A stretch of 64,000 bases of DNA from Paraburkholderia kururiensis JCM 10599 = LMG 19447 (lineage in GTDB: Bacteria > Pseudomonadota > Gammaproteobacteria > Burkholderiales > Burkholderiaceae). Both the position numbers and the translations under genes were made by a program. Shown piece by piece: positions 8,402 to 17,227 of the stretch. A model generated the notes under the pieces. It did no database searches. It saw only the letters and a list, made by a program, of their open reading frames with translations, and was not told where the DNA came from. The stretch lies in NCBI RefSeq assembly GCF_003986935.1, contig NZ_RJZE01000003.1:248001-312000 (forward strand). The letters are read 5' to 3'. Numbering within the stretch: the first letter of the stretch is position 1; each line of letters begins with the position of its first letter.

Positions 8402-9384
8402 CCGACGTTTCCGCAAGCAGCCGGGCCACGCTGGTGTCGAAACTCACGCGCAGGGTCGACAAGCCGATCCTCATCTCGTTCGCGTGCATCGTCGCGCTGT
8501 TGCTCGTGGGCGGCATGTTCTCGCGCAGCTTCACGTCGCCCGAATACATCCTGCTGCAATTGAAGGTGGGCGCGTTCCTCGGCATCATCGCGACCGGTCT
8601 GATGATGGTGATCCTGCTCGGTCACATCGACCTCTCGCTGCCGTGGACCATCACCGTCGGCGCAATGATGGCGTGCGCCGTCGCGGGGCATGGCGAACTG
8701 GGGCGCGTGCTCGCCATTCCGGCAGGAATCGGCTGCGGCGTGCTGATCGGCGTAGTCAACGGCATTCTCGTCGCGCTGCTGCGCATTCCCTCGATGATCG
8801 CGACGCTCGCGACCAACGCCGTCGCGCAGGGCATCATGATCGTCTACACCGGCGGGTCGTCGCCGCAGGACTCCGCGCCGGAAGTGATGCGCTGGCTCGC
8901 GGCGGGCTGGCTCGTGCCGGGCGTGCCGAACGCGGTCGCACTCTGGGTGGTGATCGGCGGCGCCACGATATTCCTGCTGTCGCGCACGACGTTCGGCCGC
9001 ACGCTGTATGCGATCGGCAACACCGAGCGCGCGGCGTATCTCTCGGGTATCAACACGCGGCTCGTGACCGTGGCCGCGTTCGCGGTGTGCAGCGCGTTCG
9101 CCGCGTTCGGCGGCGTGCTGCTTGCCGGTTACGCATCGAAGGCGGCGCAGTCGATGGGCGACGCCTACCTGCTGCCGGCGATTGCGGCAGTCGTGCTGGG
9201 CGGCACGTCGATCCTGGGCGGCCGGGGTTCGTACCTCGGCACCGTGGCCGGCGCGATCCTGATCACGCTGCTGCAGTCGATTCTCTCCGTTGCGCAAATG
9301 CCGGAGGCGGGGCGGCAGATCATCTACGGCGTGGTGATCGCCGCCATGCTGCTGCTTTACGGGCGAAGCAAGCGGGAGCGCTAG
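8398..9384 (+). CDS. Sugar ABC transporter permease 2
   Basis: 328 residues, the second BPD_transp_2 permease. The N-terminus is hydrophilic (SSRATLVSKLTRRVDK), then hydrophobic from ILISFACIVALLLVGG. The family signature ILLGHIDLSLPWTI corresponds to the GIDLSVG motif of permease 1 but with His for Gly, and the late loop GGTSILGGRGSYLG is well conserved. The start codon overlaps the stop of permease 1 (ATGA). It ends the four-gene operon; a 12-base palindrome (9383-9394) spans the stop codon and the gap to the convergent cupin gene but has no T run. Confidence 0.94.
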   Translation: MTDVSASSRATLVSKLTRRVDKPILISFACIVALLLVGGMFSRSFTSPEYILLQLKVGAFLGIIATGLMMVILLGHIDLSLPWTITVGAMMACAVAGHGELGRVLAIPAGIGCGVLIGVVNGILVALLRIPSMIATLATNAVAQGIMIVYTGGSSPQDSAPEVMRWLAAGWLVPGVPNAVALWVVIGGATIFLLSRTTFGRTLYAIGNTERAAYLSGINTRLVTVAAFAVCSAFAAFGGVLLAGYASKAAQSMGDAYLLPAIAAVVLGGTSILGGRGSYLGTVAGAILITLLQSILSVAQMPEAGRQIIYGVVIAAMLLLYGRSKRER

Positions 9385-9398
9385 GTCGCGACCTGTTC

Positions 9399-9740
9399 TC
9401 AGTCGACAATGAACAGCTTCGCACCGGTCCTGGTGTAGGACTGGTGCGGCTCCGCGTTGTCGCCCACCTGGTAGCTCATGCCGGCCGTCAAAACGAACTT
9501 GCGCCCGTCTTCAAGCGTCGTTTCCAGTTCGCCTTCCAGGCAAAAAAGAATATGGCCTTTCTGGCACCAGTGATCGGCGAGGTAACCGGGCGTGTATTCG
9601 ACCATCCGCACGCGGATTTGATTCGGCGCCTCACCAAAAAACCGGGTGCACCAATAAGCCATGCCGGTTTCGCCGCGGTGCTCCGTTCTTTCAACCTCTG
9701 CCCAGTGGGTCGTGCCGAAGGCGAATGCGTCCATTTTCAT
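9399..9740 (-). CDS. Small DHCW-motif cupin protein
   Basis: 113-residue single-domain cupin. The core is YLADHWCQKGHILFCLEGEL, giving the D-H-W-C signature of the so-called DHCW-motif cupin family, followed by the second cupin motif around VGDNAEPHQSYT. The H-x-n-H-x-n-E pattern suggests a bound divalent metal. Family function is unknown; proteins of this size are often sugar- or acid-binding or isomerase-like. I chose ATG 9740 because GGAAGAG lies six to seven bases upstream; the open frame extends further but without a better start. It is convergent with the sugar importer, so co-regulation is not implied. Confidence 0.85.
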   Translation of the reverse strand: MKMDAFAFGTTHWAEVERTEHRGETGMAYWCTRFFGEAPNQIRVRMVEYTPGYLADHWCQKGHILFCLEGELETTLEDGRKFVLTAGMSYQVGDNAEPHQSYTRTGAKLFIVD

Positions 9741-9810
9741 TCTGTCTCTTCCTTTATGAGTTCCCTTTGCGTCCGCGCAGCGGGGGATGTTCGAATGGTC
9801 TCGCTTGCGA

Positions 9811-9828
9811 GTGTCCTCAACTGGACAC
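9811..9828. promoter_or_regulatory. Inverted repeat GTGTCC-N6-GGACAC upstream of the cupin gene
   Basis: Perfect six-base arms separated by six bases, 71-88 bases upstream of the cupin start codon and next to an AT-rich ACGATATAG segment. The size and place fit an operator for an unidentified dimeric regulator; a chance palindrome cannot be excluded. Confidence 0.35.
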
Positions 9829-10078
9829 GATATAGCCCGCAGAGCCGCATTGCCCGGGTCGCGAGAATTTTCCCGTTGAGAAACAGAGGTAGTTTGGGCT
9901 GATGCTGCCTGGCACGGAAGGCAACTGGCTATTCCGGTATGGCTTGTAACAGGCTTCGCCGCGCTCGGCGGCGAGAGCAATTTCGGCCGCCCACTATCGC
10001 AACGGCTACGCAGTTTGCAGAACAGACTCGCGCCGCCGTCCAGCCGCGCAGCGGTACGGGCCGTCGTCGCACGCGCAT

Positions 10079-10109
10079 CGTTCGCGGAGCCATGCGGCAT
10101 CCGCGAACG
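10079..10109 (-). terminator. Stem-loop after the porin gene
   Basis: Perfect ten-base arms (CGTTCGCGGA / TCCGCGAACG) with an 11-base loop, starting 11 bases after the porin stop codon. There is no T run, so it may act as an mRNA 3'-end stabiliser or Rho-assisted stop rather than as a classical intrinsic terminator. Confidence 0.45.
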
Positions 10110-10119
10110 TTCGTGGGGA

Positions 10120-11268
10120 TTAGAAGTGATGCAGCAGCGCGAGACGCACGACGTACTGATTCGGGCCCGATGAGATATCCGCCCCGCCCGGAACGTACGC
10201 GTAGTCAAAGTCGGTTCCGGTGTGCGCGTTTATTGCATGCTGATACACGCCTTCCAGGAACACCGACGTGCGTTTCGACATGTCGTAATTGAACTTCGTA
10301 CTCAGTTGGTGCCACTTGGGATTGAACGCACCAACTGTAGAAGACACGCGCGCCTGCGTGTACGTGTACGCCGCACCCACGTAAAACGCAGGCGTGAGGT
10401 GATAGAGCCCGTTCACCTCGAAGTTGTCGAATTTCCACGCTTTCCATGTGCCGCCAGCCGGTTGCGTCGTTCCGGTGAAGTACGCATTCGCCGTAGGATC
10501 GTAGACGTCGACATGCGAATACGCGAAGCCGATGAGGGCATTCGCGAACGCGTAATTCACGCCGATACCAATGTTCTGCTGCGACGACGCGTCGAACGTG
10601 TTGTCGCCGGTAATCGCGCCAGTGGAACCGGCATTGCGTGCGTTGTTGATCTTCACATACGACGCGCCTACGGTCAGCCCACCCTGCTGGTATTGCAGCG
10701 CCGCGCTATACAGGCGGTTGTTCGCGAAGCCGCCCGCCTGGTTGCTGAATGCGTACATGGCCTCTGCGGTCACGCCGTGCCACACCGGCGAAACGTACTT
10801 CACCGAGTTGTTCACGCGGAACGAGTAGTCGGTGTTGTCGTTGTCATACGGATGCGCGAACAGATAGCCGGTCCAGTTCCCGTTTGCGGTGAGCGGGGAG
10901 AAGATGTCGACGCTCGGATCGTACTGGCGTCCGATCGTGAACGTACCGTAACGATCGGACGCGATGCCAATGAACGCCTGGCGGCCGAACTCCCGACCGC
11001 CCTGGCTCATCTTTCCGTTGTTGACGTCGAAGCCGCTCTCGAGGGCGAAAATCGTCTGGTAACCTCCGCCCAGATCCTCGGCGCCTTTGATGCCCCAGCG
11101 GCTGCCGTAATCGTAGCCGCTTTGCAGTTGCACGGTGCCGTGGCCGCGTGCATTGCTCGTGTAGTTGATGCCGTCTTCAATCTTGCCGTACAGCGTCACG
11201 CTGCTTTGCGCATGCGCGGCGGCAGCAAGCATGGCCGCCGGCACGACGATCCCCCAACGCTTGTTCAT
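10120..11268 (-). CDS. Outer-membrane porin, Burkholderia OmpC-type
   Basis: 382 residues. A signal peptide of about 20 residues ends ...AAAAHAQSS, and the mature protein begins with the family hallmark SVTLYGKIEDGINYTSN. The rest alternates short beta strands, with the conserved GSRWGIKG and FGRQAFIGI blocks and the terminal strand RLALLHHF with C-terminal Phe, required for assembly by the BAM complex. It forms a trimeric 16-strand general diffusion pore. ATG 11268 has a GGGGGA ribosome site at the right distance; an in-frame upstream ATG would add five residues. It stands alone between the cupin gene and the esterase. Confidence 0.95.
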   Translation of the reverse strand: MNKRWGIVVPAAMLAAAAHAQSSVTLYGKIEDGINYTSNARGHGTVQLQSGYDYGSRWGIKGAEDLGGGYQTIFALESGFDVNNGKMSQGGREFGRQAFIGIASDRYGTFTIGRQYDPSVDIFSPLTANGNWTGYLFAHPYDNDNTDYSFRVNNSVKYVSPVWHGVTAEAMYAFSNQAGGFANNRLYSAALQYQQGGLTVGASYVKINNARNAGSTGAITGDNTFDASSQQNIGIGVNYAFANALIGFAYSHVDVYDPTANAYFTGTTQPAGGTWKAWKFDNFEVNGLYHLTPAFYVGAAYTYTQARVSSTVGAFNPKWHQLSTKFNYDMSKRTSVFLEGVYQHAINAHTGTDFDYAYVPGGADISSGPNQYVVRLALLHHF

Positions 11269-11483
11269 TACGATTTCCCCCAAGCCGTTCGTTTTCCGGT
11301 CGCAGCGCGTGCGCGCTGCGTATATGTGTCGCGCGTGCCGCGTCGAGGTTTCCCAGCGATGCGACCGGGGGGAGTGTAATGAGCCGATTTTCTGCTTTTA
11401 GTCCCTCTCAGTGAAAAGGTGCTCTCTAAAATCCGGGCTATTTACCGGGCCAGGAAACGGATAGCACCCATGCTTGCCCTCAC

Positions 11484-13184
11484 TCATTCCACGCACCTGA
11501 AAGAAGCTGCCCGATTCACGTCGCCACCTTCGTAGCGAGGCCATTTCGGGTAATCGCATAGCGGCCTCGTACGTCCTGGGACGCCAGCGGTGTCCGTAGT
11601 CACCTGGCCGACCGGCGCCCGTCCTTGCTCGCGCCACTGCTCGAGCGCCGACAACGAATCCCATGTCGCGTTGAAGGTGCTGCTTGCGGCATGCCCCATG
11701 CCGGGAATTTCATAGAACCGCACGAACGAATTGACCTGATCCACGCCGAACTGTGCTTGCAGCCGCCGATAGTATTGTTCCGTCGCGCGCGTGCTGACCA
11801 GAACATCGACCAGGCCGTGAACGAGCAGCAGTTTCCCGCCGCGTGCCTTAAACGCAGAGATGTCGGTGCTGGCATCGAGTTGCGAACTCAGGTCGCTGAT
11901 GCGGTTGGCCCAGACACCCGGCTGCTCCGGATCGAGCGACAGGGAATCGAAGTTGGGGTCGCGCGTGACCGAGTACTTGATCCACTGGTCGGTCAGGACG
12001 CTGATGTACGGTGCCGTCGAGGGCATCGGACTCGCCGGCTGGGAAGTGCCGAACGCGAGGAACGTGACGATGGGCTCCACCGGCGAGGTGCGGCTCGTGA
12101 TACCCAGATCGGCACCCCACACGTTGTAACCCGGATACTGCGTCTCGCCACTCGCCAGCCGGAAGCGAAAGTGCGATGACGTATTGATCGTCTTCAACGC
12201 TTCAATCTGTGCGTCCGAGAGGCAACTGTCCCCGGTGTCCGCGCCCTTCGCGCAGCGCAACGGCGCGCCGTTCAACGTGGCCGTGGACGGATCGAATCGC
12301 GCATTGCATTGCCGCTGATCGCTGATCAGGCCATCTACCACGCCGTCGAGTGCGTCGCAGGCCTGCATCGCCGCGTCATACACGGCTTTCCGTTTTCCGA
12401 CCGAAAGATAGGCGTCAGGCCTCGCGAGCGCACGGTTCATGCGGTGACCGCCGAGCAGCGCTGCCGCATCGTCCCATGCCGGATACCAGGCAATGGCGCC
12501 GTCCCAATCGGACGGCCAGCGCTGGATCGCGGTGACGGCTTCGCGTCCGCCTGTCGAGCCGCCGGCGAAATACGCCTTGCGTGGCAAGTGCGCATAGCGG
12601 GCCTCGATGATGGCGAGCACAGCGTCGTGCGTTTTCTTCAACGCGTCTCCGCCAAAGTTCCTTACCGCCTCGTCGTTGAGCCCGAAGCGCCCGTCCTGAG
12701 AGGCGAGCGCGTTAGCCTGGTGGCCGGAGTCGCTCGCGAACGTCGCATAGCCGCGGCCAAGCGGTACGGGTTTGTCGACTGGCCCATTCGGTACATTGCC
12801 CGTCACATCCGGAATGGTGCCGTCGAAACCTCCGCCGCCGAACATGACGACTTTATCGTTCCATTGCGCGGGTAGCGCGGCCTTGAACTGGATGTCGGGT
12901 GCCGATCTGTCGACGGGGGCAATCTTGCCCGTAATCGCGCAGTAGTCGGGTAGCGCGCTGGCCCCGCTCCCGCTCGCAGCAATCGGCTTCGCCGCGGTGA
13001 CGATCGCGCCTGATGTGGGCAATGCGATCTCCGAAGCGGGCACGATAAAGCCCTGGAGGCGCTCGCATGCGGCCACGTGTGCGGCAGGCAACGTCGCGGC
13101 GAGGCCGGATGCGCACGCTGCCGAAGTGGTGAGGAGGATGATCGCGCGTGCAACGTTGAACCTGCGGGGGTGAGCTGGTTTCAT
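11484..13184 (-). CDS. Tannase/feruloyl-esterase-family secreted hydrolase
   Basis: 566 residues with a signal peptide (about 1-30, IILLTTSAACASGLAA). Family features are the oxyanion/lid region VVMFGGGGFDG, the nucleophile elbow FAGGSTGGREA (Ser at about 210), the acid in LLVHGLVDVLVS and the base in IPGMGHAASS. The family cleaves ester bonds of gallate, ferulate or related aromatic acids. Unusually, both cysteines of the family's CS-D-HC motif are absent: the residue before the Ser is Gly and the residue after the His is Ala, so the disulfide that normally bridges the catalytic Ser and His loops cannot form. It is downstream of the aldehyde dehydrogenase, separated by a 229-base gap containing a strong inverted repeat, so it may have its own promoter. 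Confidence 0.9.
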   Translation of the reverse strand: MKPAHPRRFNVARAIILLTTSAACASGLAATLPAAHVAACERLQGFIVPASEIALPTSGAIVTAAKPIAASGSGASALPDYCAITGKIAPVDRSAPDIQFKAALPAQWNDKVVMFGGGGFDGTIPDVTGNVPNGPVDKPVPLGRGYATFASDSGHQANALASQDGRFGLNDEAVRNFGGDALKKTHDAVLAIIEARYAHLPRKAYFAGGSTGGREAVTAIQRWPSDWDGAIAWYPAWDDAAALLGGHRMNRALARPDAYLSVGKRKAVYDAAMQACDALDGVVDGLISDQRQCNARFDPSTATLNGAPLRCAKGADTGDSCLSDAQIEALKTINTSSHFRFRLASGETQYPGYNVWGADLGITSRTSPVEPIVTFLAFGTSQPASPMPSTAPYISVLTDQWIKYSVTRDPNFDSLSLDPEQPGVWANRISDLSSQLDASTDISAFKARGGKLLLVHGLVDVLVSTRATEQYYRRLQAQFGVDQVNSFVRFYEIPGMGHAASSTFNATWDSLSALEQWREQGRAPVGQVTTDTAGVPGRTRPLCDYPKWPRYEGGDVNRAASFRCVE

Positions 13185-13257
13185 GATGTCTCCGTTATGA
13201 CCGACCTTTGCATCGCGCGATTCGCTCGCGTCTTCTGGCGCATTTCGTCAGGCACCC

Positions 13258-13300
13258 GTCTCTTGCCTCACTGATCACTGATATTAGTGAGGCAAGAGAC
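13258..13300. repeat. Perfect 15-base inverted repeat
   Basis: Arms GTCTCTTGCCTCACT (13258-13272) and its exact complement (13286-13300) are separated by 13 bases. It lies 74 bases upstream of the esterase start and 114 bases past the aldehyde dehydrogenase stop. No T run follows on either strand. Possible roles are a large operator, a transcription stop between the two genes, or a miniature mobile remnant. Confidence 0.7.
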
Positions 13301-13413
13301 GCGATGTAAGGTCATTAACGGACAAGCTGGTGTCCCCGCAGAACACCGTCACCGGCGGCACATATGGCGCGCTCAATGCTTCCCGCCGGCTCGACTTCAA
13401 TCAGGTTGGCTGC

Positions 13414-14925
13414 CTAGTTCAGCCGCTTGAGTTCGCCGTCGTCCGCGTACCAGTCGACCGTCTTGCCCGTCGTGTTGATGGTGACTGCACGTGGTTCGCT
13501 GAACTGATCGAACGACTCGATGCCCGTTTCGCGCCCTACCCCGCTGTTCTTGAATCCTCCCCAAGGCGAAGCCGGGTCCAGACGATGATGGTCGTTCACC
13601 CACACCATGCCGAATTCCAGCTTGCCCGCCACCCGATGCGCGCGCGCAACGTCCTGCGTCCAGATGGAAGCGGCGAGGCCAAACTGCGTGCCGTTGGCAA
13701 TGCGGATGGCGTCCGCTTCGTCTTCGAACGGCATGACGACCGTCACGGGTCCGAACACTTCGTCCTGGCCGATCTCCGAATGCGGATCAGCGTCGTAGAT
13801 CACGGTCGGTTCGAGAAAGTAGCCCGACTTCAATGCAGGCGGCACGCGTGCGCCTGTCAGCACTTTCGCACCCGCCGCCTGCGCGCGTTCGAGCATGGCG
13901 AGAATGCGCTGCCGCGAGCGATCGGAAATCACAGGGCCAAGCTGAGTCTTTGCATCGGTCGGGTCGCCCACGCGAATACGCTCGGCCTTCGCGCGGAAAC
14001 GTTCGAGGAACGCCGCATACATCGACTTCTGCACGAGGATGCGCGCGCCGCACACGCAGGTTTGCCCGGCCCCGATGAAAGCGGCGAACGCCGCGCCATT
14101 CACCGCACGCTCCATATCGAAGTCGTCGAACAGGATCACCGCGCCCTTGCCGCCCAGTTCCAGCGTAGTCAGCGCGAAATTGCGCGCGGCGGCCTCGCCG
14201 ATCGAGCGGCCCACCTCGGTGCCGCCCGTGAATACGACCTTGCGGATTAGCGGATGCCGCGCGAGTGCCGCGCCCGCTTCGCGCCCTTCTCCGTTCACGA
14301 CGTTGACGACGCCTCTGGGCACGCCCGCTTCCTGCAGCAGTTTCACGAGCCGCACGGTGGTGAGCGGCGTCTGTTCCGATGCCTTGATGACCACGCTGTT
14401 GCCCGTTGCGAGCGCAGGCGCGAGGCTCTTCGAAAGAATCATCAACGGATGATTGAACGACGTCATCAACGCGACCACGCCGAGCGGCACGCGCTGCGTG
14501 TAGCAGAGGTAAGGCCCTTCAATCGGAATCACGTCGCTGCGGCGCGTGAGCGCAAGCGCCGCGAAGTAGCGGTAGAACTGTGGCAGCCGCGAAATTTGCG
14601 CGCGCGTCTCCGAAATGGGGCGGCCGTTGTTCAGCGTTTCCAGCTTGTAGAACTGTTCGAGATCCGCTTCGAACAGATCGGCGAAGCGATTCATGATGCG
14701 TGCGCGTTGCTGGATCGACATATCGCGCCACGCCCCGCCTTCGAATGCGCGATGTCCCGCTTGCACCGCGCGATCCACATCGCTGGCCGAAGCCGATGCG
14801 AGTGCGCCAATCACTTCGCCCGTCGCCGGATTCAGAATATCGAGCGTGCGGCCTTCTTCAGCATCGGTCCATTCGCCATCGATCAACAACGGTGCGTCGT
14901 AGTGCTGTGTGTTGGTTGTGTCCAT
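13414..14925 (-). CDS. NAD(P)-dependent aldehyde dehydrogenase
   Basis: 503 residues, full length for the ALDH superfamily. It has the cofactor/oxyanion Asn region (TSFNHPLMI), the catalytic Glu in LELGGKGA, the nucleophilic Cys in GQTCVCGAR and the C-terminal PWGGFKNSGVGRETG. It oxidises an aldehyde to the acid. The neighbours are an MFS carrier and an enoyl-CoA hydratase on the same strand (22- and 91-base gaps) and an esterase beyond. This would fit side-chain degradation of an aromatic acid such as a hydroxycinnamate (aldehyde to acid step), but no CoA ligase is seen here and the substrate is inference. The start ATG 14925 has AGGAA nine bases upstream. Confidence 0.94.
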   Translation of the reverse strand: MDTTNTQHYDAPLLIDGEWTDAEEGRTLDILNPATGEVIGALASASASDVDRAVQAGHRAFEGGAWRDMSIQQRARIMNRFADLFEADLEQFYKLETLNNGRPISETRAQISRLPQFYRYFAALALTRRSDVIPIEGPYLCYTQRVPLGVVALMTSFNHPLMILSKSLAPALATGNSVVIKASEQTPLTTVRLVKLLQEAGVPRGVVNVVNGEGREAGAALARHPLIRKVVFTGGTEVGRSIGEAAARNFALTTLELGGKGAVILFDDFDMERAVNGAAFAAFIGAGQTCVCGARILVQKSMYAAFLERFRAKAERIRVGDPTDAKTQLGPVISDRSRQRILAMLERAQAAGAKVLTGARVPPALKSGYFLEPTVIYDADPHSEIGQDEVFGPVTVVMPFEDEADAIRIANGTQFGLAASIWTQDVARAHRVAGKLEFGMVWVNDHHRLDPASPWGGFKNSGVGRETGIESFDQFSEPRAVTINTTGKTVDWYADDGELKRLN

Positions 14926-14947
14926 TGCGTTATTCCTGTCAGTTCAT

Positions 14948-16348
14948 CTACTTGAGAGGCGAGGCGTGCGCATCGGCATGAAGCGCGTCGCGCGCAAGCG
15001 TGTCTTCCGGCTGAAGGTCTTCGAGTCGCTGTCCCGACGGCTCGACGCCCAGCCATGCAACCACGACGATCTGCACGGCGAGCAAGCCGATCATCATCGC
15101 GAGCACGCCGACGATGCCGTATTGCGCGAAAAGCGATACCACGATGAAAGGCGTGACGATGGTGGCGCCGCGTCCCAGCGTGTTGCAGACGCCGGAGGCG
15201 CGCAGCCGCACTTCGGTCGGAAAGAGTTCGGGCACATACACGGCGAACAGCAGCGCGACCAGCACGTAGATGGGAACGGTCAGCAGCAGTCCGACGACAG
15301 GCAGAATCACGGGGCTCGAGATGAACGGATACATCGCACCGAACACGATCGCAGCAAACGACGAGCCAATGATGGTCCGCTTGCGTCCCCACACGTCGGC
15401 CGTGAGCGCGCCGATGGCGGAACCGATAGGCGCGCCCAGCGACATCACGAGCGCAAACCCGAACGACTTCGCAATGCTGAAGCCCTGATGCACGAAGAAC
15501 GTGGGCAGCCAGGTCACGAACCCATACAGCAGCGTGTTGATGACGACGAGCGTCACGCAGCCGACGATCATCCGTTGCAGCATCGCGCCGCTGAACAGCG
15601 AACCGAACGACAGCGCCTGCGGCGCCGCCGCGCCGGGTTTCGTGGACGCGGGCGCAGGCAGCGGCTTGCCGCCTCGCGCAGCCGTGACTTCGGTTTCGAT
15701 CCGGCTCAGAATCGCGTCGGCTTCCTCATGCCGTCCGACGGAATCGAGCCAGCGCGGCGACTCCGGCAACGACTTGCGCGCATACCAGACGCCGAGTGCA
15801 CCCACGCCACCGAGCACGAACATCGCTCGCCAGCCGAACGACGGGATCAGCAGCAGTCCGATCAATCCCGCGACAGGCAAACCCGAGACCACGAAAACCG
15901 CCATTAACCCTTGCAGCCTGCCGCGCTTTTGCGGCGGCACGAATTCAGTCAGCGTCGAGTAGCCGACCACGTTTTCCGCGCCGAGGCCGAGTCCCATGAC
16001 GAACCGGCACGCAATCAGCACGCTCATGTTCGGCGCGAGTGCGGCGCCGAGCGATGCCAGACCGAACACGGCCAGATTCGCCTGATACGTGAAGCGGCGG
16101 CCGAAGCGGTCGCCGAGAAAACCGGTGCCGAGCGAGCCGAGCATCATGCCGAGAAAAGTCAGCGACACGAACAGCGCGTTCTGCCCAAGCGTGGAGAAGC
16201 CCGATTTCAGCGTCGCACCGAGCACCGTCGATGCGACGTAGATATCGAAACCATCGAAAAACATGCCAATGCCGATCAACCACATGATGCGCCGGTGAAA
16301 TCCCGACATCGGCAAGCGGTCGAGCCTGGGCCCTGCGTTGACGTTCAT
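14948..16348 (-). CDS. MFS transporter, sugar/aromatic-acid symporter type
   Basis: 466 residues with 12 predicted membrane segments and a long central loop around residues 215-250 containing AARGGKPLPAPASTKPGAA. Family motifs are GFDIYVAS in helix 1, the loop 2-3 motif GFLGDRFGRR and its second-half repeat ADVWGRKRT, with PESPRWL before the central loop. This is the pattern of the metabolite:H+ symporter and aromatic-acid (AAHS-like) groups. It lies between the aldehyde dehydrogenase and enoyl-CoA hydratase genes and most likely imports the compound they degrade. A GGAG ribosome site precedes ATG 16348. Confidence 0.92.
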   Translation of the reverse strand: MNVNAGPRLDRLPMSGFHRRIMWLIGIGMFFDGFDIYVASTVLGATLKSGFSTLGQNALFVSLTFLGMMLGSLGTGFLGDRFGRRFTYQANLAVFGLASLGAALAPNMSVLIACRFVMGLGLGAENVVGYSTLTEFVPPQKRGRLQGLMAVFVVSGLPVAGLIGLLLIPSFGWRAMFVLGGVGALGVWYARKSLPESPRWLDSVGRHEEADAILSRIETEVTAARGGKPLPAPASTKPGAAAPQALSFGSLFSGAMLQRMIVGCVTLVVINTLLYGFVTWLPTFFVHQGFSIAKSFGFALVMSLGAPIGSAIGALTADVWGRKRTIIGSSFAAIVFGAMYPFISSPVILPVVGLLLTVPIYVLVALLFAVYVPELFPTEVRLRASGVCNTLGRGATIVTPFIVVSLFAQYGIVGVLAMMIGLLAVQIVVVAWLGVEPSGQRLEDLQPEDTLARDALHADAHASPLK

Positions 16349-16439
16349 GTCTGTCTCCTGTCGACGCGGCGGTGCGTAGCGTTCAACGCTTATCGGCGCG
16401 CACGTCGTGTTGTATCGAGCTAGCGAAGCACGGCAACGC

Positions 16440-17171
16440 TCAGCGGGCCTGCATCAATCGCAATGCGTTGACGGTCAGCATGTCGGTCGCGGCGCGGAAG
16501 TTCTGTTCCACGCTGCCTTCCTGCGCCGCGAGAAAGAACGCCTTGCACTGCTTCGCGCCGGCTTCGTCGAGCGAGAGAATGCGTGCGGCAAGCGCGTCCG
16601 CTTCGGCGTGCAGGCTCGCACGCTCGCATACGCGCGTGACGAGCCCGGCCTGCAAGGCTGCTTCCGGCGCAATGACGTCGCCGAACAGGACCATCGGGAA
16701 CACGGCTTTGGGCAACGCGTAGCCGCCCAGATACGCCATGATCGCGGCGGGCGGCAGACCTGCCCGCATCTCCGGGAACGCAATCCGCGCCGACGACGCG
16801 ACGAGCGTGAAGTCGCACAGAATCGCGAGCCCGAAGCCGAAGCCGAACGCATCGCCCTGCACCTGTGCAATCGAGATCAACGACGTGCTGCGCACGAGCC
16901 GCTTGAGTTCGATCAGACGCGCAACTTCGGCGCGAATCGAGACGGCGTCCCGCCCCGCGCGTTCACGGCCTGCGCAAAACACGTCGCCATTCGCGCGGAT
17001 GCGCAGCACGCGTGCTCGCGGCTGCACGGCTTCGCTGCGCAACGCGTCCGACATCGCGTCGAACATCGCGCCCGACACCTCGTTGCCGGCCTCCGGGCGG
17101 TTCAGCGTGAAGGTGAGCGTGTCGCCGGTATGTTCGATCAGAACGGGGGCCTGCAATGGACTGCGATCCAT
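16440..17171 (-). CDS. Enoyl-CoA hydratase/isomerase family protein
   Basis: 243 residues of crotonase fold. The first oxyanion block is DVFCAGRERAG, the second GDAFGFGFGLAILCDF, and the later block FPEMRAGLPP keeps the second catalytic Glu. The Glu normally found in the GGGxELA segment is Gly here, so the protein may catalyse hydrolysis, isomerisation or lyase chemistry rather than simple hydration. ATG 17171 is preceded by CAGGAGACGAC. It is the first gene of the minus-strand operon ech-mfs-aldh and faces the GntR gene at 17228 across 56 bases. The substrate is unknown. Confidence 0.9.
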   Translation of the reverse strand: MDRSPLQAPVLIEHTGDTLTFTLNRPEAGNEVSGAMFDAMSDALRSEAVQPRARVLRIRANGDVFCAGRERAGRDAVSIRAEVARLIELKRLVRSTSLISIAQVQGDAFGFGFGLAILCDFTLVASSARIAFPEMRAGLPPAAIMAYLGGYALPKAVFPMVLFGDVIAPEAALQAGLVTRVCERASLHAEADALAARILSLDEAGAKQCKAFFLAAQEGSVEQNFRAATDMLTVNALRLMQAR

Positions 17172-17183
17172 GTCGTCTCCTGT

Positions 17184-17200
17184 TGTATAATCTGTATACA
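17184..17200. promoter_or_regulatory. Candidate GntR operator TGTATA-N5-TATACA
   Basis: Between two divergent start codons 56 bases apart lies TGTATAATCTGTATACA. Its outer half-sites form a TGTATA/TATACA inverted repeat, and its end is itself the perfect palindrome TGTATACA (17193-17200), the operator type of many FadR/VanR-like GntR regulators. It overlaps the only space available for the promoters of both genes. Confidence 0.6.
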
Positions 17201-17227
17201 GCGTATTCATAGAATTTCGAGGTGTCA

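Larger units (their letters stand above)
9741..10119. other. 379-base intergenic region between cupin and porin genes
   Basis: I see no convincing gene here. The cupin reading frame stays open to 10208 but without family similarity, so this is treated as leader and promoter sequence. It holds the GTGTCC inverted repeat at 9811-9828 and a stem-loop just after the porin stop. Confidence 0.5.

Noticed and set aside
9383..9394. Palindrome AGGTCGCGACCT between convergent genes
   Set aside because: It is only 12 bases without a loop and overlaps a stop codon; function cannot be supported.
13330..14250. Plus-strand frame antisense to the aldehyde dehydrogenase
   Set aside because: The opposite strand encodes a full ALDH with all catalytic motifs; the plus-strand frame has no family features.
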